A program made the translations under genes and the position numbers. The notes beneath the pieces were generated by a model. It ran no database searches. It was not told the DNA's origin and saw only the letters and a list, made by a program, of their open reading frames with translations. Below, one piece after another: positions 1 to 11,528 of a DNA stretch of 64,000 nt; within the stretch, counting starts at the first letter, position 1, and the number at the start of each line of letters is the position of its first letter. The stretch comes from Streptomyces mangrovisoli (GTDB lineage: Bacteria > Actinomycetota > Actinomycetes > Streptomycetales > Streptomycetaceae), in the NCBI RefSeq assembly GCF_000974985.2, contig NZ_LAVA02000020.1:1-64000 (forward strand). The letters are read 5' to 3'.

Positions 1-1036
1 TGCGGCCGAAGGTGTTCTTGTAGAAGTCCCACGTCACGGCGGCGCCGTAGTGCGCGTCCGCGCCCGCGGTGGCCGCGTTCGAGGTGGTGCTGTTGCCCCA
101 GGTGTCGCTGGTCTGGGAGAACAGCGTGCCGGTGCCCGACGTGCCGTGGTTGAGGTTGTACGTCTTGTGGCCGCCGCGCGCGCCGTCGGTGAGGGTGTAG
201 TTGGACCCCGACTGCGTGGTGGTCAGCGTGACCTGGCCGCTGTACTGGGTGTTGCCGACGCCGGTCTCGATGCCCTGGTACCGGTAGAGCTCCTTGCCGG
301 TGGTGGCGTCGGTGACGACGTGCAGCTGGTTGGGCGTGCCGTCGTCCTGGAAGCCGCCGACGACGGTCTCGTAGGCGAGCACGGGGGTGCCCGAGGCCGC
401 CCAGACCACCTTGCGCGGGGCCGCGGCGGACGGCCGGTCCGCGCCGAGCGCCTCGGCGCGCCGTACGGCCTGCTGCCGTGCCGTCGCCGTGGAGACGTCC
501 GGGGTGAGGTCGGCGACGGCGATCGTGGCCTTCGTCGCCCGGACGACCCGCTCGGTGCGGCCCGACGCGGCGGTGTCGACGATCAGGTCACCGCCGAGCA
601 CGGGCAGGCCCGCGTAGGTGCGTTCGTAGCGGGTGTGGACGGTGCCGTCGGCGTCCTTGACGACGTCCTTGACGACCAGCTTCTCCTCGGCGCCGAGGCC
701 GAGGTCCTTCGCCGTACGGGCACGGGCGCCGTCCGCGTCGCGGATCAGCTCGGCGCGCTGGGAGGGGGAGAGGTCCAGGGACCGGTGGGCGGCGGACGCG
801 CGGTCCGCGGGGGACCGGTCCGGGGCGGCGGACGCGGCGCCCGACTGGACCGCCGCGGCCAGCAGGACTGTCACGCCGGCCACGGCGACGACGGCCGCGC
901 GGCGGCGGGCGGTACGGGAGGAACGGGCGCCGGGGGCGGTGTCGTGGGGGGAGTTGTCGCGGGCGGTGGTGCCGTGCGATATCGGGGACGCGCCGGTGTG
1001 GGGGGTGCGTCTGCGCGAGAAGCTGCTGCTCAACAC
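1..1036 (-). CDS. Secreted M4-family (thermolysin-like) zinc metalloprotease, N-terminal part
   Basis: Only the first ~345 residues lie in the window; the catalytic HEXXH part is beyond the left edge. A basic N-terminus and a hydrophobic segment (about residues 45-70, rich in Ala/Val) form the export signal. The propeptide follows, with FTP/PepSY-like sequence (YAGLPVLGGDLIVD, then VVRATKATIAV), and a stretch typical of the start of the mature enzyme (AHYGAAVTWDFYKNTFGR). By family the product is a secreted neutral protease matured by autocleavage of its propeptide. I chose the GTG at 1036 because an AAGGAG box lies just upstream. The adjacent TTG (1033) is equally spaced from that box and cannot be excluded. 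Confidence 0.88.
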   Translation of the reverse strand, partial: MLSSSFSRRRTPHTGASPISHGTTARDNSPHDTAPGARSSRTARRRAAVVAVAGVTVLLAAAVQSGAASAAPDRSPADRASAAHRSLDLSPSQRAELIRDADGARARTAKDLGLGAEEKLVVKDVVKDADGTVHTRYERTYAGLPVLGGDLIVDTAASGRTERVVRATKATIAVADLTPDVSTATARQQAVRRAEALGADRPSAAAPRKVVWAASGTPVLAYETVVGGFQDDGTPNQLHVVTDATTGKELYRYQGIETGVGNTQYSGQVTLTTTQSGSNYTLTDGARGGHKTYNLNHGTSGTGTLFSQTSDTWGNSTTSNAATAGADAHYGAAVTWDFYKNTFGR

Positions 1037-1365
1037 TGACTCCTTCTGCGTGGCCGCCGGGATCGCGCGGCCAGGGGAGATCCGGGCGACTGGCGTGCCG
1101 TCCGGGCAGAACAGGGCGTTGCCTGGTGCCAGGTGCGAGAAGTGCGGGCCCGGGGACAGCCGACGTGATCTGTGGGGTCGCTGTGAGCGGGCTGTGGGCA
1201 GAGTGGCAGCAGATCGGTGCATCTGCCAGGTCTGTGACGGGAAGTTGGCCGGAAATCGTTCGTTGTCCGGATGCTCGAATCCGGTATACGGACACGGTGT
1301 TCGAGGGGTCGGCTGGGGCCGCGAGGGCCCCGGGCACCCCTGGGAGGCTGGACGGACCGGGCGGC
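1037..1365. other. Intergenic region upstream of the M4 protease
   Basis: This 329-bp stretch lies between two leftward genes. It should hold the protease promoter, but I cannot name a convincing -35/-10 pair. Near its right end is a GC-rich hairpin (GGGGCC at 1315-1320, GGCCCC at 1326-1331, 5-nt loop), about 35 bp past the stop of the ABC exporter gene and a plausible terminator for it. No coding frame of its own is supported. Confidence 0.4.
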
Positions 1366-3243
1366 CTAGGCCAGGCTGTCCCGCCACGCGCGGTGCAGGT
1401 CCGCGAACCGGCCCGTACCGGCGATGAGTTCGGCCGGTCCGCCGTCCTCCACGATCCGGCCGTGCTCCATGACCAGCACCCGGTCGGCGATCTCCACGGT
1501 CGACAGCCGGTGCGCGATCACCACGGCCGTACGCCCCTTCAGGACCGTCGCCATCGCGCGCTGCACCGCCCGCTCCCCGGGCACGTCCAGCGAGCTGGTC
1601 GCCTCGTCCAGGATCAGCACCGCCGGATCGGCCAGCAACGCCCGCGCGAACGCGACGAGTTGACGCTGGCCTGCGGAGATGCGGCCGCCCCGCTTGCGCA
1701 CGTCGGTGTCGTAGCCGTCGGGCAGGGCGCTGATGAAGTCGTGCGCGCCGATCGCCTTCGCCGCCCGCTCGATCTCCTCGCGGCTCGCGTCCGGACGCCC
1801 GATGGCGATGTTGTCGGCGACCGTCCCGGAGAACAGGAACGCCTCCTGCGTCACCATGACCACCCCGCGCCGCAGGTCGGCCACGGACAGCTCGCGCAGA
1901 TCGACCCCGTCGAGCAGCACCCGCCCGTCGGTGGGGTCGTAGAACCGGGCGAGCAGCTTGGCCAGCGTCGACTTGCCCGCGCCGGTCGAGCCGACGACCG
2001 CGACCGTCTGTCCGGCGGGCAGCGTGAGGTCGAAGACGGGCAGCACCTCGCCGCCGGTGCGGTAGGCGAAGCGCACACCGTCGAAGACGACCCCGCGGCC
2101 CGGCAGCTCGGACGCGGGCTCCGGCAGCGGGCGCGGTGACGACGGCTCCGGCACGGACGGCGTCTGGGCCAGCAGGCCCGCGATCTTCTCCAGTGAAGCC
2201 GCCGCCGACTGATAGGAGTTGAGGAACATCCCCAGCCGGTCGATCGGGTCGTACAGCCGCCGCAGATACAGCACCGCGGCCGCCAGCACACCCAGCTCCA
2301 GCGTGCCGCCGGCCACCCGGTAGGCGCCCCACAGCACGATCACCGCGACGGCCGTGTTGGCGACCAGCCGCGACCCCACGACATAGCGCGCCATCTCCAG
2401 CAGCGCGTCCCCGTTGGTGCGTTCATGGCGCCGGTTCAGCACCCGGAAGGCGTCGTCGTTCTCGGCCTCGCGGCGGAAGGCGCGCACCGGCCGGATGCCG
2501 TTCATCGTCTCCACGAACTTCACGATCACCCGGGCGATCGCGGTGGACCGCGCCGTGTACACCCGCCCCGCGCGCCGCTGATAGACCCGCACCAGCAGAT
2601 ACAGCGGCACGAACGACGCCACCGCCACCGCGCCGAGCCCGAGGTCCAGCCAGAGCAGCATCACCGAGATGTAGACGAACGACAGGATGACCGTGATCAG
2701 TTCCTGGAGACCCTCGCTGAGCAGCTCGCGCAGCGACTCGACGTCCGTGGTGGAGCGGGAGATCAGCCGGCCCGAGGTGTAGCGCTCGTGGAAGTCGACG
2801 CTCAGCGCCTGCGCGTGGCGGAAGATCCGGCCGCGCAGATCGAGCAGCCCGTCCTGACTGACCCGCCCCGAGGCACGGACGAACGCGTACTGCAGGCCGC
2901 CGGAGAGCACCGAGCAGAGCAGATAGGCCACGCCCACCGCGATCAGCGGCCCCCGGTCGTCGTGGTCGCGCAGCGCCGGCACCGCCCGGTCGATGGCGTA
3001 CGCCACCAGCAGGGGGCCCGCCTGCACGGCCGCCTGCTGGAGCAGCAGCAGGACCACGGCCGTGGCCACCCGGGCCCTGAGCGGGGCCAGCAGCGAGCGC
3101 AGCAGCTCCGCCGTGGCGCCCGGCCGGGTGGGCAGGACGTCCTGGTCGAAGGGGTCCCCCGGGCCGTCCGCGCGCCGGACGTCGTCCTCGTCGCCGCCGG
3201 CCGGGGCGGACGTCGCCGCCGCCGTCCCTGTCGTCGCCGTCAT
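1366..3243 (-). CDS. ABC exporter half-transporter, catalytically complete-Walker-B subunit (625 aa)
   Basis: A fused membrane domain (about residues 60-340, six predicted helices) and nucleotide-binding domain. Walker A is GSTGAGKST near residue 420, Walker B LILDEATSSLD has the catalytic Glu near 546, and the H-loop is VIAHRLST. The ABC signature reads SAGQRQ near residue 524 instead of SGGQ. Its start codon overlaps the stop of the upstream half-transporter by 4 bp (ATGA), so the two are translated together and very likely form a heterodimer. Together with that partner's Asp-type Walker B this is the pattern of heterodimeric exporters with one degenerate ATP site. The substrate is unknown; drug, lipid or peptide export is possible by family. 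Confidence 0.93.
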   Translation of the reverse strand: MTATTGTAAATSAPAGGDEDDVRRADGPGDPFDQDVLPTRPGATAELLRSLLAPLRARVATAVVLLLLQQAAVQAGPLLVAYAIDRAVPALRDHDDRGPLIAVGVAYLLCSVLSGGLQYAFVRASGRVSQDGLLDLRGRIFRHAQALSVDFHERYTSGRLISRSTTDVESLRELLSEGLQELITVILSFVYISVMLLWLDLGLGAVAVASFVPLYLLVRVYQRRAGRVYTARSTAIARVIVKFVETMNGIRPVRAFRREAENDDAFRVLNRRHERTNGDALLEMARYVVGSRLVANTAVAVIVLWGAYRVAGGTLELGVLAAAVLYLRRLYDPIDRLGMFLNSYQSAAASLEKIAGLLAQTPSVPEPSSPRPLPEPASELPGRGVVFDGVRFAYRTGGEVLPVFDLTLPAGQTVAVVGSTGAGKSTLAKLLARFYDPTDGRVLLDGVDLRELSVADLRRGVVMVTQEAFLFSGTVADNIAIGRPDASREEIERAAKAIGAHDFISALPDGYDTDVRKRGGRISAGQRQLVAFARALLADPAVLILDEATSSLDVPGERAVQRAMATVLKGRTAVVIAHRLSTVEIADRVLVMEHGRIVEDGGPAELIAGTGRFADLHRAWRDSLA

Positions 3244-5204
3244 CGGCGGGCCTCCACTTCCCGGGACTCCTCGCCCGACATCAGATGGGCGTACTCGGCG
3301 TTGGTGCGCAGCAGTTCCTGGTGGGTGCCCACGGCGGCGATACGGCCTCCGGAGAGCAGGGCCACCCGGTCGGCGAGCAGCACCGTCGAGGGGCGGTGCG
3401 CCACGATCAGCGCGGTGGTGTCCGCGAGGACCCGGCGCAGGGCGGCCTCGACGGCGGCCTCCGTGTGCACGTCGAGCGCGGACAGCGGGTCGTCGAGCAC
3501 GAGGAACCGCGGCCGGCCCACCACGGCCCGCGCCAGCGCGAGGCGCTGGCGCTGGCCGCCGGAGAGGCTGAGGCCCTGCTCGCCGACCTGGGTCTCGGTG
3601 CCCTGCGGCAGCGCGTGCGCGAAGTCGGCCTGGGCCACGCCCAGCGCGCGGTCCAGCTCCGCGGCGCCCGCCTCGGGTCCGGCGCCCATCAGCACGTTCT
3701 CCCCGACGCTCGCGGAGAACAGGGTGGGCTCCTCGAAGGCCATCGCGACGCTCGCGCGCAGCTCCGCCCGGCTCATCGCGGTGATGTCCTGCCCGTCGAG
3801 CGTGATCCGCCCGGCCGTCACCTCGTGCAGCCGGGGGATCAGTGCGGTGAGCGTCGTCTTGCCGCTGCCGGTCGCCCCGACCAGCGCCATGGACTCGCCG
3901 GAGCGGATGTGCAGGTCGATGCGGTCGAGGAGGGGCGGGGAGTCCGGCGGGGCGTCGGGGTAGCGGAAGCGGACGTCGTGGAACCGGAGGCCGCCGGTCC
4001 GCTGGGCCGCGGGGGCTGTGACCTCGGTGGTCGGCGGGCCCGCGGGGGTTGTGACCTCGGCGGTCGGCCGGCCCGCGGGGGCCGTGACCGGTCGTCGATC
4101 GGCCTCGGGTTCGTCGTGGCCGGTCGCGCCGTTGCCCGCGCCCCTTTGGGGCGTCTGCGTCGGGCCCGCCAGTTCCTCCTCCAGGCCCTCGTCCATCACC
4201 TCGAAATAGCGTTCCGTGGCCGTCGCCGCCTCCTGGCTCATCGCGAGCAGGAACCCGATCGACTCCACCGGCCAGCGCAGCGCCAGCGCCGTGGACAGGA
4301 ACGCCACCAGCGTGCCCGCCGACAGGTCACCGTTCGCGACCTGCACGGTGCCCATGACCAGCGCCGCGCCGATGGTCACCTCCGGCAGCGTCACGATCAC
4401 CGCCCAGATGGCCGCCAGCAGCCGCGCCTTGTGCAGCTCCGTGCCGCGCAGCTGCCCCGACAGCTCGTGGAACGCCCGCGCCTGGCTGCGGTGCCGGCCG
4501 AAGCCCTTGATGATGCGGATGCCGAGCACGCTCTCCTCGACGACCGTCGTCAGGTCGCCCACCTGGTCCTGCGCGAGCCGCGCCACGTCGGCGTACTTCT
4601 TCTCGAAGACCACGCAGGTGACGACCACGGGCAGCGCCGGGCCGAGGATCACCAGCCCGAGCGTCCAGTCCTGGAGCAGCATGATGACCACGCCCACCAG
4701 GATCGTCACCCCGTTGACCAGCAGGAACGTCAGCGGGAACGCGAGGAACATGCGCAGCAGCATCAGGTCGGTCGTGGCACGGGAGAGCAACTGGCCCGAG
4801 GCCCACCGGTCGTGGAAGGCGACGGGCAGCCGTTGGAGACGCCCGTAGAGGTCCGCGCGCATCTCCGCCTCGACATGCGACAGCGGCCGCGCCACCAGCC
4901 AGCGCCGCAGCCCGAACAGCAGCGCCTCCGCGACGCCGAGCAGCAGCAGGTAGAGCGCGCCGAGCCAGACGCCCGCGGGGTCCCGGTCCGCGACCGGTCC
5001 GTCGACCATCCACTTCAGGACCAGCGGGATCACCAGGCCCACCAGGGAGGCGACGACCGCGACGAACGCGGCCGTGCCCAGGCGGGCGCGCACGGGCCGC
5101 ACATACGGCCACAGCCGCAGCAGGATGCGTACGGCGGAGCGGTCGGGGCGCTCGGCGGGGTCGGGGCGGACGTCTTCCGGGGCGGTGGCATGTGAGGTCG
5201 GCAT
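3240..5204 (-). CDS. ABC exporter half-transporter with degenerate Walker B (654 aa)
   Basis: Six-helix membrane domain (about residues 40-320), then a Gly/Thr/Pro-rich linker (about residues 345-400), then the ATPase domain. Walker A is GATGSGKTT near 446, the signature LSGGQRQ is canonical near 549, and Walker B ends LVLDDP near 572, so Asp replaces the catalytic Glu. The H-loop is IVAHRPST. In a heterodimer its Walker A/B pairs with the SAGQ signature of the downstream partner, making the degenerate site. The linker is encoded by an imperfect 33-bp tandem repeat, unusual in this family. The ATG at 5204 has no good Shine-Dalgarno box. A TAGGCT hexamer ends about 8 bp before it, so a leaderless message is possible. 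Confidence 0.92.
   Translation of the reverse strand: MPTSHATAPEDVRPDPAERPDRSAVRILLRLWPYVRPVRARLGTAAFVAVVASLVGLVIPLVLKWMVDGPVADRDPAGVWLGALYLLLLGVAEALLFGLRRWLVARPLSHVEAEMRADLYGRLQRLPVAFHDRWASGQLLSRATTDLMLLRMFLAFPLTFLLVNGVTILVGVVIMLLQDWTLGLVILGPALPVVVTCVVFEKKYADVARLAQDQVGDLTTVVEESVLGIRIIKGFGRHRSQARAFHELSGQLRGTELHKARLLAAIWAVIVTLPEVTIGAALVMGTVQVANGDLSAGTLVAFLSTALALRWPVESIGFLLAMSQEAATATERYFEVMDEGLEEELAGPTQTPQRGAGNGATGHDEPEADRRPVTAPAGRPTAEVTTPAGPPTTEVTAPAAQRTGGLRFHDVRFRYPDAPPDSPPLLDRIDLHIRSGESMALVGATGSGKTTLTALIPRLHEVTAGRITLDGQDITAMSRAELRASVAMAFEEPTLFSASVGENVLMGAGPEAGAAELDRALGVAQADFAHALPQGTETQVGEQGLSLSGGQRQRLALARAVVGRPRFLVLDDPLSALDVHTEAAVEAALRRVLADTTALIVAHRPSTVLLADRVALLSGGRIAAVGTHQELLRTNAEYAHLMSGEESREVEARR
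4007..4088. repeat. 33-bp tandem repeat inside the exporter linker, about 2.5 copies
   Basis: Units begin at 4007, 4040 and 4073 (partial), each opening CCGCGGGGG and carrying GTGACCTCGG. They keep the reading frame and encode repeated Thr/Ala/Pro/Val-rich segments (VTAPAG, EVTTPAGPP) between the membrane and ATPase domains of the leftward gene. The flexible linker probably tolerates copy-number change. Confidence 0.75.
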
Positions 5205-5331
5205 CAGGAGCGAGCCTACGGTTCGCCACTGACATCGCCCACCGAGTTTTAGCCGTACCTGGCTCCGCCGATAGTCCTACGACCTGCGTGTTCGAGCCGC
5301 CGTACAGACTGGGGGGCGTGTCTGAAGGCGT

Positions 5332-5363
5332 GGCCCGGCCCGTGTTGAGGACCCGGCCGGGCC
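5332..5363 (-). terminator. Hairpin after glgX
   Basis: Perfect 9-bp inverted repeat GGCCCGGCC / GGCCGGGCC (5332-5340 and 5355-5363) with a 14-nt loop, 18 bp beyond the glgX stop on the minus strand. There is no clear U-tract, which is common for terminators in high-GC actinobacteria. Confidence 0.5.
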
Positions 5364-5380
5364 CGCCTCGAGGACCTGGC

Positions 5381-7608
<2,228 letters not shown>

Positions 7609-7612
<4 letters not shown>

Positions 7613-7848
7613 TGTCCGGCCTCCCGCGGCTCGTGGAACGGCGTGGCAGAGGCCGTGCGGCGGCGGCCCCCGGTACCGAATGCGCGCACCTCGGGGGCGG
7701 TTTCGCCGATGCCGGGGAGGCGAGCGTGCCGGGACCCGCGGGTCCGCGCGCGCTCGCCTGCACCGCCACCGGCGCGCACCTTCGGCCCGCGCGCCGCGGC
7801 TTCCTGTATGTCGTCCTCCCACTGTTCTGCCCAGACCTTGCGTCGCAC
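7609..7848 (-). CDS. Possible small upstream ORF coupled to glgX (79 aa), hypothetical
   Basis: Starts at GTG 7848 with GGGGAA eight bases upstream and ends in TGA overlapping the glgX GTG by GTGA. About 83% of third codon positions are G/C, above the local background but below the neighbouring genes. The product is charged and Arg/Gly-rich with a more ordinary start (RKVWAEQWEDDIQEA). I recognise no family. The GTGA overlap is the main argument for it; it may be a chance frame inside the glgX leader. Confidence 0.3.
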
Positions 7849-7869
7849 TCACGTTTCCCCAGGGCGGGC

Positions 7870-9129
7870 ATGGTCGTTGAGTACGTCGTGAGCTATGCAA
7901 CTGGGCGCGTTCGGCGCGCGGGGGCCGCGCTGGCCGCCGTACTGACATGGGCAGGACTGCTGGCCGGAGCGGCCGGCTGCAGCGGGGACGGCTCCGCGGG
8001 GTCGTCCGTGGACGAGGTCCTCGGCAAGGGACCGGCACCCGCGGACGTCATCCGCGTCACCCCGGACGACGGCAGCCGGGCCGTCAGGCCCGGCACCCGG
8101 CTGCGGGTGCGGATCGGGGGCGGGCGGCTGGAGTCCGTCTCGGTGGTCCGGGAGCAGGACGCGCAGCGCACCCCGGTGCCCGGCCGGATCAGCGCCGACG
8201 GGCTGAGCTGGCAGCCGGACCGGTCGCGGCTCGCGCTCGCGGCCCGCTACACCGTCGACGCCGTGGCGCTGGACGGCCACGGCCGCCGCTCCGCGCGGCA
8301 CACCACCTTCACGACGTACGTCCCCGGGAAACGGTTCATCGGGTACGTCACCCCGGAGGACCGGTCCACGGTCGGCACCGGGATGATCGTCTCCCTGGAC
8401 TTCAACCGGGTCGTCACCGACCGGGCCGCGGTCGAGCGGGCCGTCGAGGTGACCGCCCGCCCCGCCGTGGAGATCCGCCCCCACTGGTTCGGCGGCGGCC
8501 GCCTCGACTTCCGCCCCGAGCACTACTGGAAGCCCGGCACCCAGGTCACGGTCGCGCTCCATCTGCGCGACGTCGAGGGGGCGCCGGGGGTGTACGGCCT
8601 CCAGGAGCGGACGTACTCCTTCACCGTGGGCCGCAGCCAGGTCTCCCTCGTCGACGCGGCCCGGCACACCATGGAGGTCCGCCGGGACGGCGCCCTGGTG
8701 GCCACCGTCCCGATCACCGCGGGCGCGCCGAAGACCACGACGTACAACGGCAAGATGGTCGTGATGGAGATGCTGGAGATGACCCGCATGAACAGCCGCA
8801 CGGTCGGCTTCGGCGGGGAGTACGACATCCCGGACGTCCCGCACGCCATGCGCCTGACCGATTCCGGCACCTTCGTGCACGGCAACTACTGGGCCCCGGA
8901 CGCCCCCGGCCATGTCAACGTCAGCCACGGCTGCGTCGGTCTGCGGGACGTGAAGGGCGGCGGCTCCGACACCCCGGCGGGCTGGTTCTTCGACCGCAGT
9001 CTCGTCGGCGACGTCATCGAGGTCGTGCACAGCGACGACAAGCAGGTCGCCCCCGACAACGGCCTCGGCGGATGGAACATGACGTGGAAGGCGTGGAAGG
9101 CGGGCGGCGCGGGTAGCCGACTTGGTTGA
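7870..9129 (+). CDS. L,D-transpeptidase lipoprotein, copy 1 (YkuD domain)
   Basis: Predicted membrane-anchored cell-wall enzyme making 3-3 peptidoglycan cross-links. A basic stretch (RVRR) and a hydrophobic segment end in the lipobox LAGAAGC near residue 36. Two Ig-like beta domains follow (about 55-260), as in mycobacterial LdtMt2. The C-terminal YkuD domain carries the motif HGNYW...SHGCVGL with the nucleophile Cys near residue 355. The next gene is a close paralogue, so this is a tandem duplication. I start at ATG 7870; the in-frame GTG at 7888 would give a tidier signal peptide and is a real alternative. The longer open frame back to 7633 runs through the divergent promoter region and is not used. 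Confidence 0.9.
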   Translation: MVVEYVVSYATGRVRRAGAALAAVLTWAGLLAGAAGCSGDGSAGSSVDEVLGKGPAPADVIRVTPDDGSRAVRPGTRLRVRIGGGRLESVSVVREQDAQRTPVPGRISADGLSWQPDRSRLALAARYTVDAVALDGHGRRSARHTTFTTYVPGKRFIGYVTPEDRSTVGTGMIVSLDFNRVVTDRAAVERAVEVTARPAVEIRPHWFGGGRLDFRPEHYWKPGTQVTVALHLRDVEGAPGVYGLQERTYSFTVGRSQVSLVDAARHTMEVRRDGALVATVPITAGAPKTTTYNGKMVVMEMLEMTRMNSRTVGFGGEYDIPDVPHAMRLTDSGTFVHGNYWAPDAPGHVNVSHGCVGLRDVKGGGSDTPAGWFFDRSLVGDVIEVVHSDDKQVAPDNGLGGWNMTWKAWKAGGAGSRLG

Positions 9130-9130
9130 A

Positions 9131-9143
9131 GTTGCGACGCAAC
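9131..9143. promoter_or_regulatory. 13-bp perfect palindrome between the two L,D-transpeptidase genes
   Basis: GTTGCGACGCAAC reads identically on both strands and begins one base after the stop of the first transpeptidase gene. A related decamer, TTGCGTCGCA, lies at 7838-7847, 23 bp before the first transpeptidase start. This suggests, but does not show, a shared operator. A TAATAT hexamer at 9183-9188 could be the -10 of the second gene. Confidence 0.4.
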
Positions 9144-9221
9144 AGTGACAATCACCTGACCCGGAGCTCAAAACCCTGCGGTTAATATGCGCCAATGCGT
9201 GCACAGGTCACGCTGGGGTGC

Positions 9222-9237
9222 GGGCCTGATCAGGCCC
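9222..9237 (+). promoter_or_regulatory. 16-bp palindrome in the leader of the second L,D-transpeptidase
   Basis: GGGCCTGATCAGGCCC is a perfect palindrome three bases before the GAGGGGAG ribosome-binding region (9241-9248). In RNA it can only fold with a very tight loop; as DNA it could be an operator. The function is unknown. Confidence 0.35.
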
Positions 9238-9253
9238 CGCGAGGGGAGAACAA

Positions 9254-10507
9254 GTGAAGGTGCGACCGATATCGGGGGCGTCGCTCGACGCGCGGCGACG
9301 GGGACGCACGGGGCGGCTGGCCCTGATATCCGGTGTCCTGCTTCTCGCCGTCACGGCGTGCGGCGGCGGGGGGACGACCTCCGCCACCGGTTCCGGTGAC
9401 GGCAAGGACAAGGCCACGAAGGGTGCAGCCGCACAGCAGAGCAAGCAGTCGGAGGCCGTTGTCACCATCGCGCCCAAGGACGGCGCCAAGTCGGTCGACA
9501 CCAGCGGCGCGCTGAAGATCAGCGCCGCCAAGGGCAAGCTGACGCAGGTTCAGGTCAAGAACGCCAAGGGCGCCGAGGTGGCCGGCTCCATCACCGCCGA
9601 CGGCGCGGGCTGGACGCCGTCGACGCATCTGGCCGCGTCCACCAAGTACACGGTGCACGCGGTCGCCAAGGACTCCGAGGGCCGCGAGTCCGCCGAGGAC
9701 TCCAGCTTCACGACGCTGACCCCGCAGAACACCTTCCTCGGCTACTTCACCCCCGAGGACGGTTCCACGGTCGGCGTCGGGATGCCGTTCTCCGTCAACT
9801 TCACCCGGGGCATCACGCACCCGGACGCCGTGAAGAAGGCGATCCACATCACGACCTCGCCCTCGGTCGACGTCGAGGGCCACTGGTTCGGCAACGACCG
9901 CCTGGACTTCCGCCCCGAGAACTACTGGGCGGCTGGCACCAAGGTGACGGTGAAGCTCGACCTCGACGGCGTCGAGGGCCGCTCCGGCGTCTACGGCAAG
10001 CAGTCGAAGACGATCTCCTTCACCATCGGGCGCAACCAGGTCTCCGTGGTCGACGCCAAGAAGCACACGATGAAGGTCATGCACGACGGCAAGGTCGTCA
10101 AGACGATCCCCGTCACCACCGGCAAGCCCGGCTACGACACCTGGAACGGCCAGATGGTCATCAGCGAGAAGCTCCGGGTGACCCGCATGAACGGCGAGAC
10201 GGTCGGCTACGGCGGCGAGTACGACATCAAGGACGTGCCGGACGCCATGCGGCTGACCTCCTCCGGCACCTTCATCCACGGCAACTACTGGGGCGGCGGC
10301 GCGTTCGGCAACTACAACGCGAGCCACGGCTGCGTCGGCCTCCAGGACGTCCGCGGCGGCGGCGACCGCTCGCTGCCGGCCGGCTGGTTCTACGACCACT
10401 CGATGATCGGTGACGTCGTGGTGGTGAAGCACTCCAACGACCGCACGGTCGACCCGGCCAACGGGCTCAACGGCTGGAACATGTCGTGGGACAAGTGGAA
10501 GGCCTGA
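9254..10507 (+). CDS. L,D-transpeptidase lipoprotein, copy 2 (YkuD domain, 417 aa)
   Basis: Paralogue of the gene just upstream, with the same order: signal peptide ending in lipobox LAVTAC near residue 36, two Ig-like domains, then YkuD with HGNYWGGG...SHGCVGL and the nucleophile Cys near residue 360. Long stretches match copy 1 (GGEYDI.DVP.AMRL, HGNYW, GWFYDHS versus GWFFDRS). It differs by a Lys-rich segment after the lipobox and Lys-rich Ig domains. GTG 9254 follows GAGGGGAGAACAA. The 124-bp gap and a candidate -10 at 9183 suggest its own promoter. A strong terminator follows. Confidence 0.93.
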   Translation: MKVRPISGASLDARRRGRTGRLALISGVLLLAVTACGGGGTTSATGSGDGKDKATKGAAAQQSKQSEAVVTIAPKDGAKSVDTSGALKISAAKGKLTQVQVKNAKGAEVAGSITADGAGWTPSTHLAASTKYTVHAVAKDSEGRESAEDSSFTTLTPQNTFLGYFTPEDGSTVGVGMPFSVNFTRGITHPDAVKKAIHITTSPSVDVEGHWFGNDRLDFRPENYWAAGTKVTVKLDLDGVEGRSGVYGKQSKTISFTIGRNQVSVVDAKKHTMKVMHDGKVVKTIPVTTGKPGYDTWNGQMVISEKLRVTRMNGETVGYGGEYDIKDVPDAMRLTSSGTFIHGNYWGGGAFGNYNASHGCVGLQDVRGGGDRSLPAGWFYDHSMIGDVVVVKHSNDRTVDPANGLNGWNMSWDKWKA

Positions 10508-10557
10508 TCCCGCAGGCCTTCGGTGCGGCGGCCTGATCCGGCCGCCTGGCGCGACGC

Positions 10558-10594
10558 GCGGGCCCGGTGCTGTGACCGACAGCACCGGGCCCGC
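10558..10594 (+). terminator. Strong rho-independent-type hairpin after the transpeptidase pair
   Basis: A perfect 16-bp stem (10558-10573 with 10579-10594, arms beginning GCGGGCCCGG) and a 5-nt loop GACCG. It is followed by TGTCGTTAG rather than a clean T-run. It separates the transpeptidases from the enoyl-CoA hydratase gene. Confidence 0.85.
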
Positions 10595-10622
10595 TGTCGT
10601 TAGTGGCCGTTAACCTGCCTCC

Positions 10623-11390
<768 letters not shown>

Positions 11391-11528
11391 ACTCGCGCGC
11401 GCATCAAGGGATGAATCACCCCCGTACCCCTTGCAATTGACGCGATGTCTGATCCGGCCTCCTCGGCGGTGCGGTTTATGGGAGCCTTAAGCAGCCCTTA
11501 AGCCTGCCTTGTCGAGGAGGCCCGTCCC

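Noticed and set aside
7613..8038. Extension of GlgX to an upstream ATG
   Set aside because: The added 142 residues are low-complexity and overlap the divergent transpeptidase gene; GTG 7612 has a good ribosome site.
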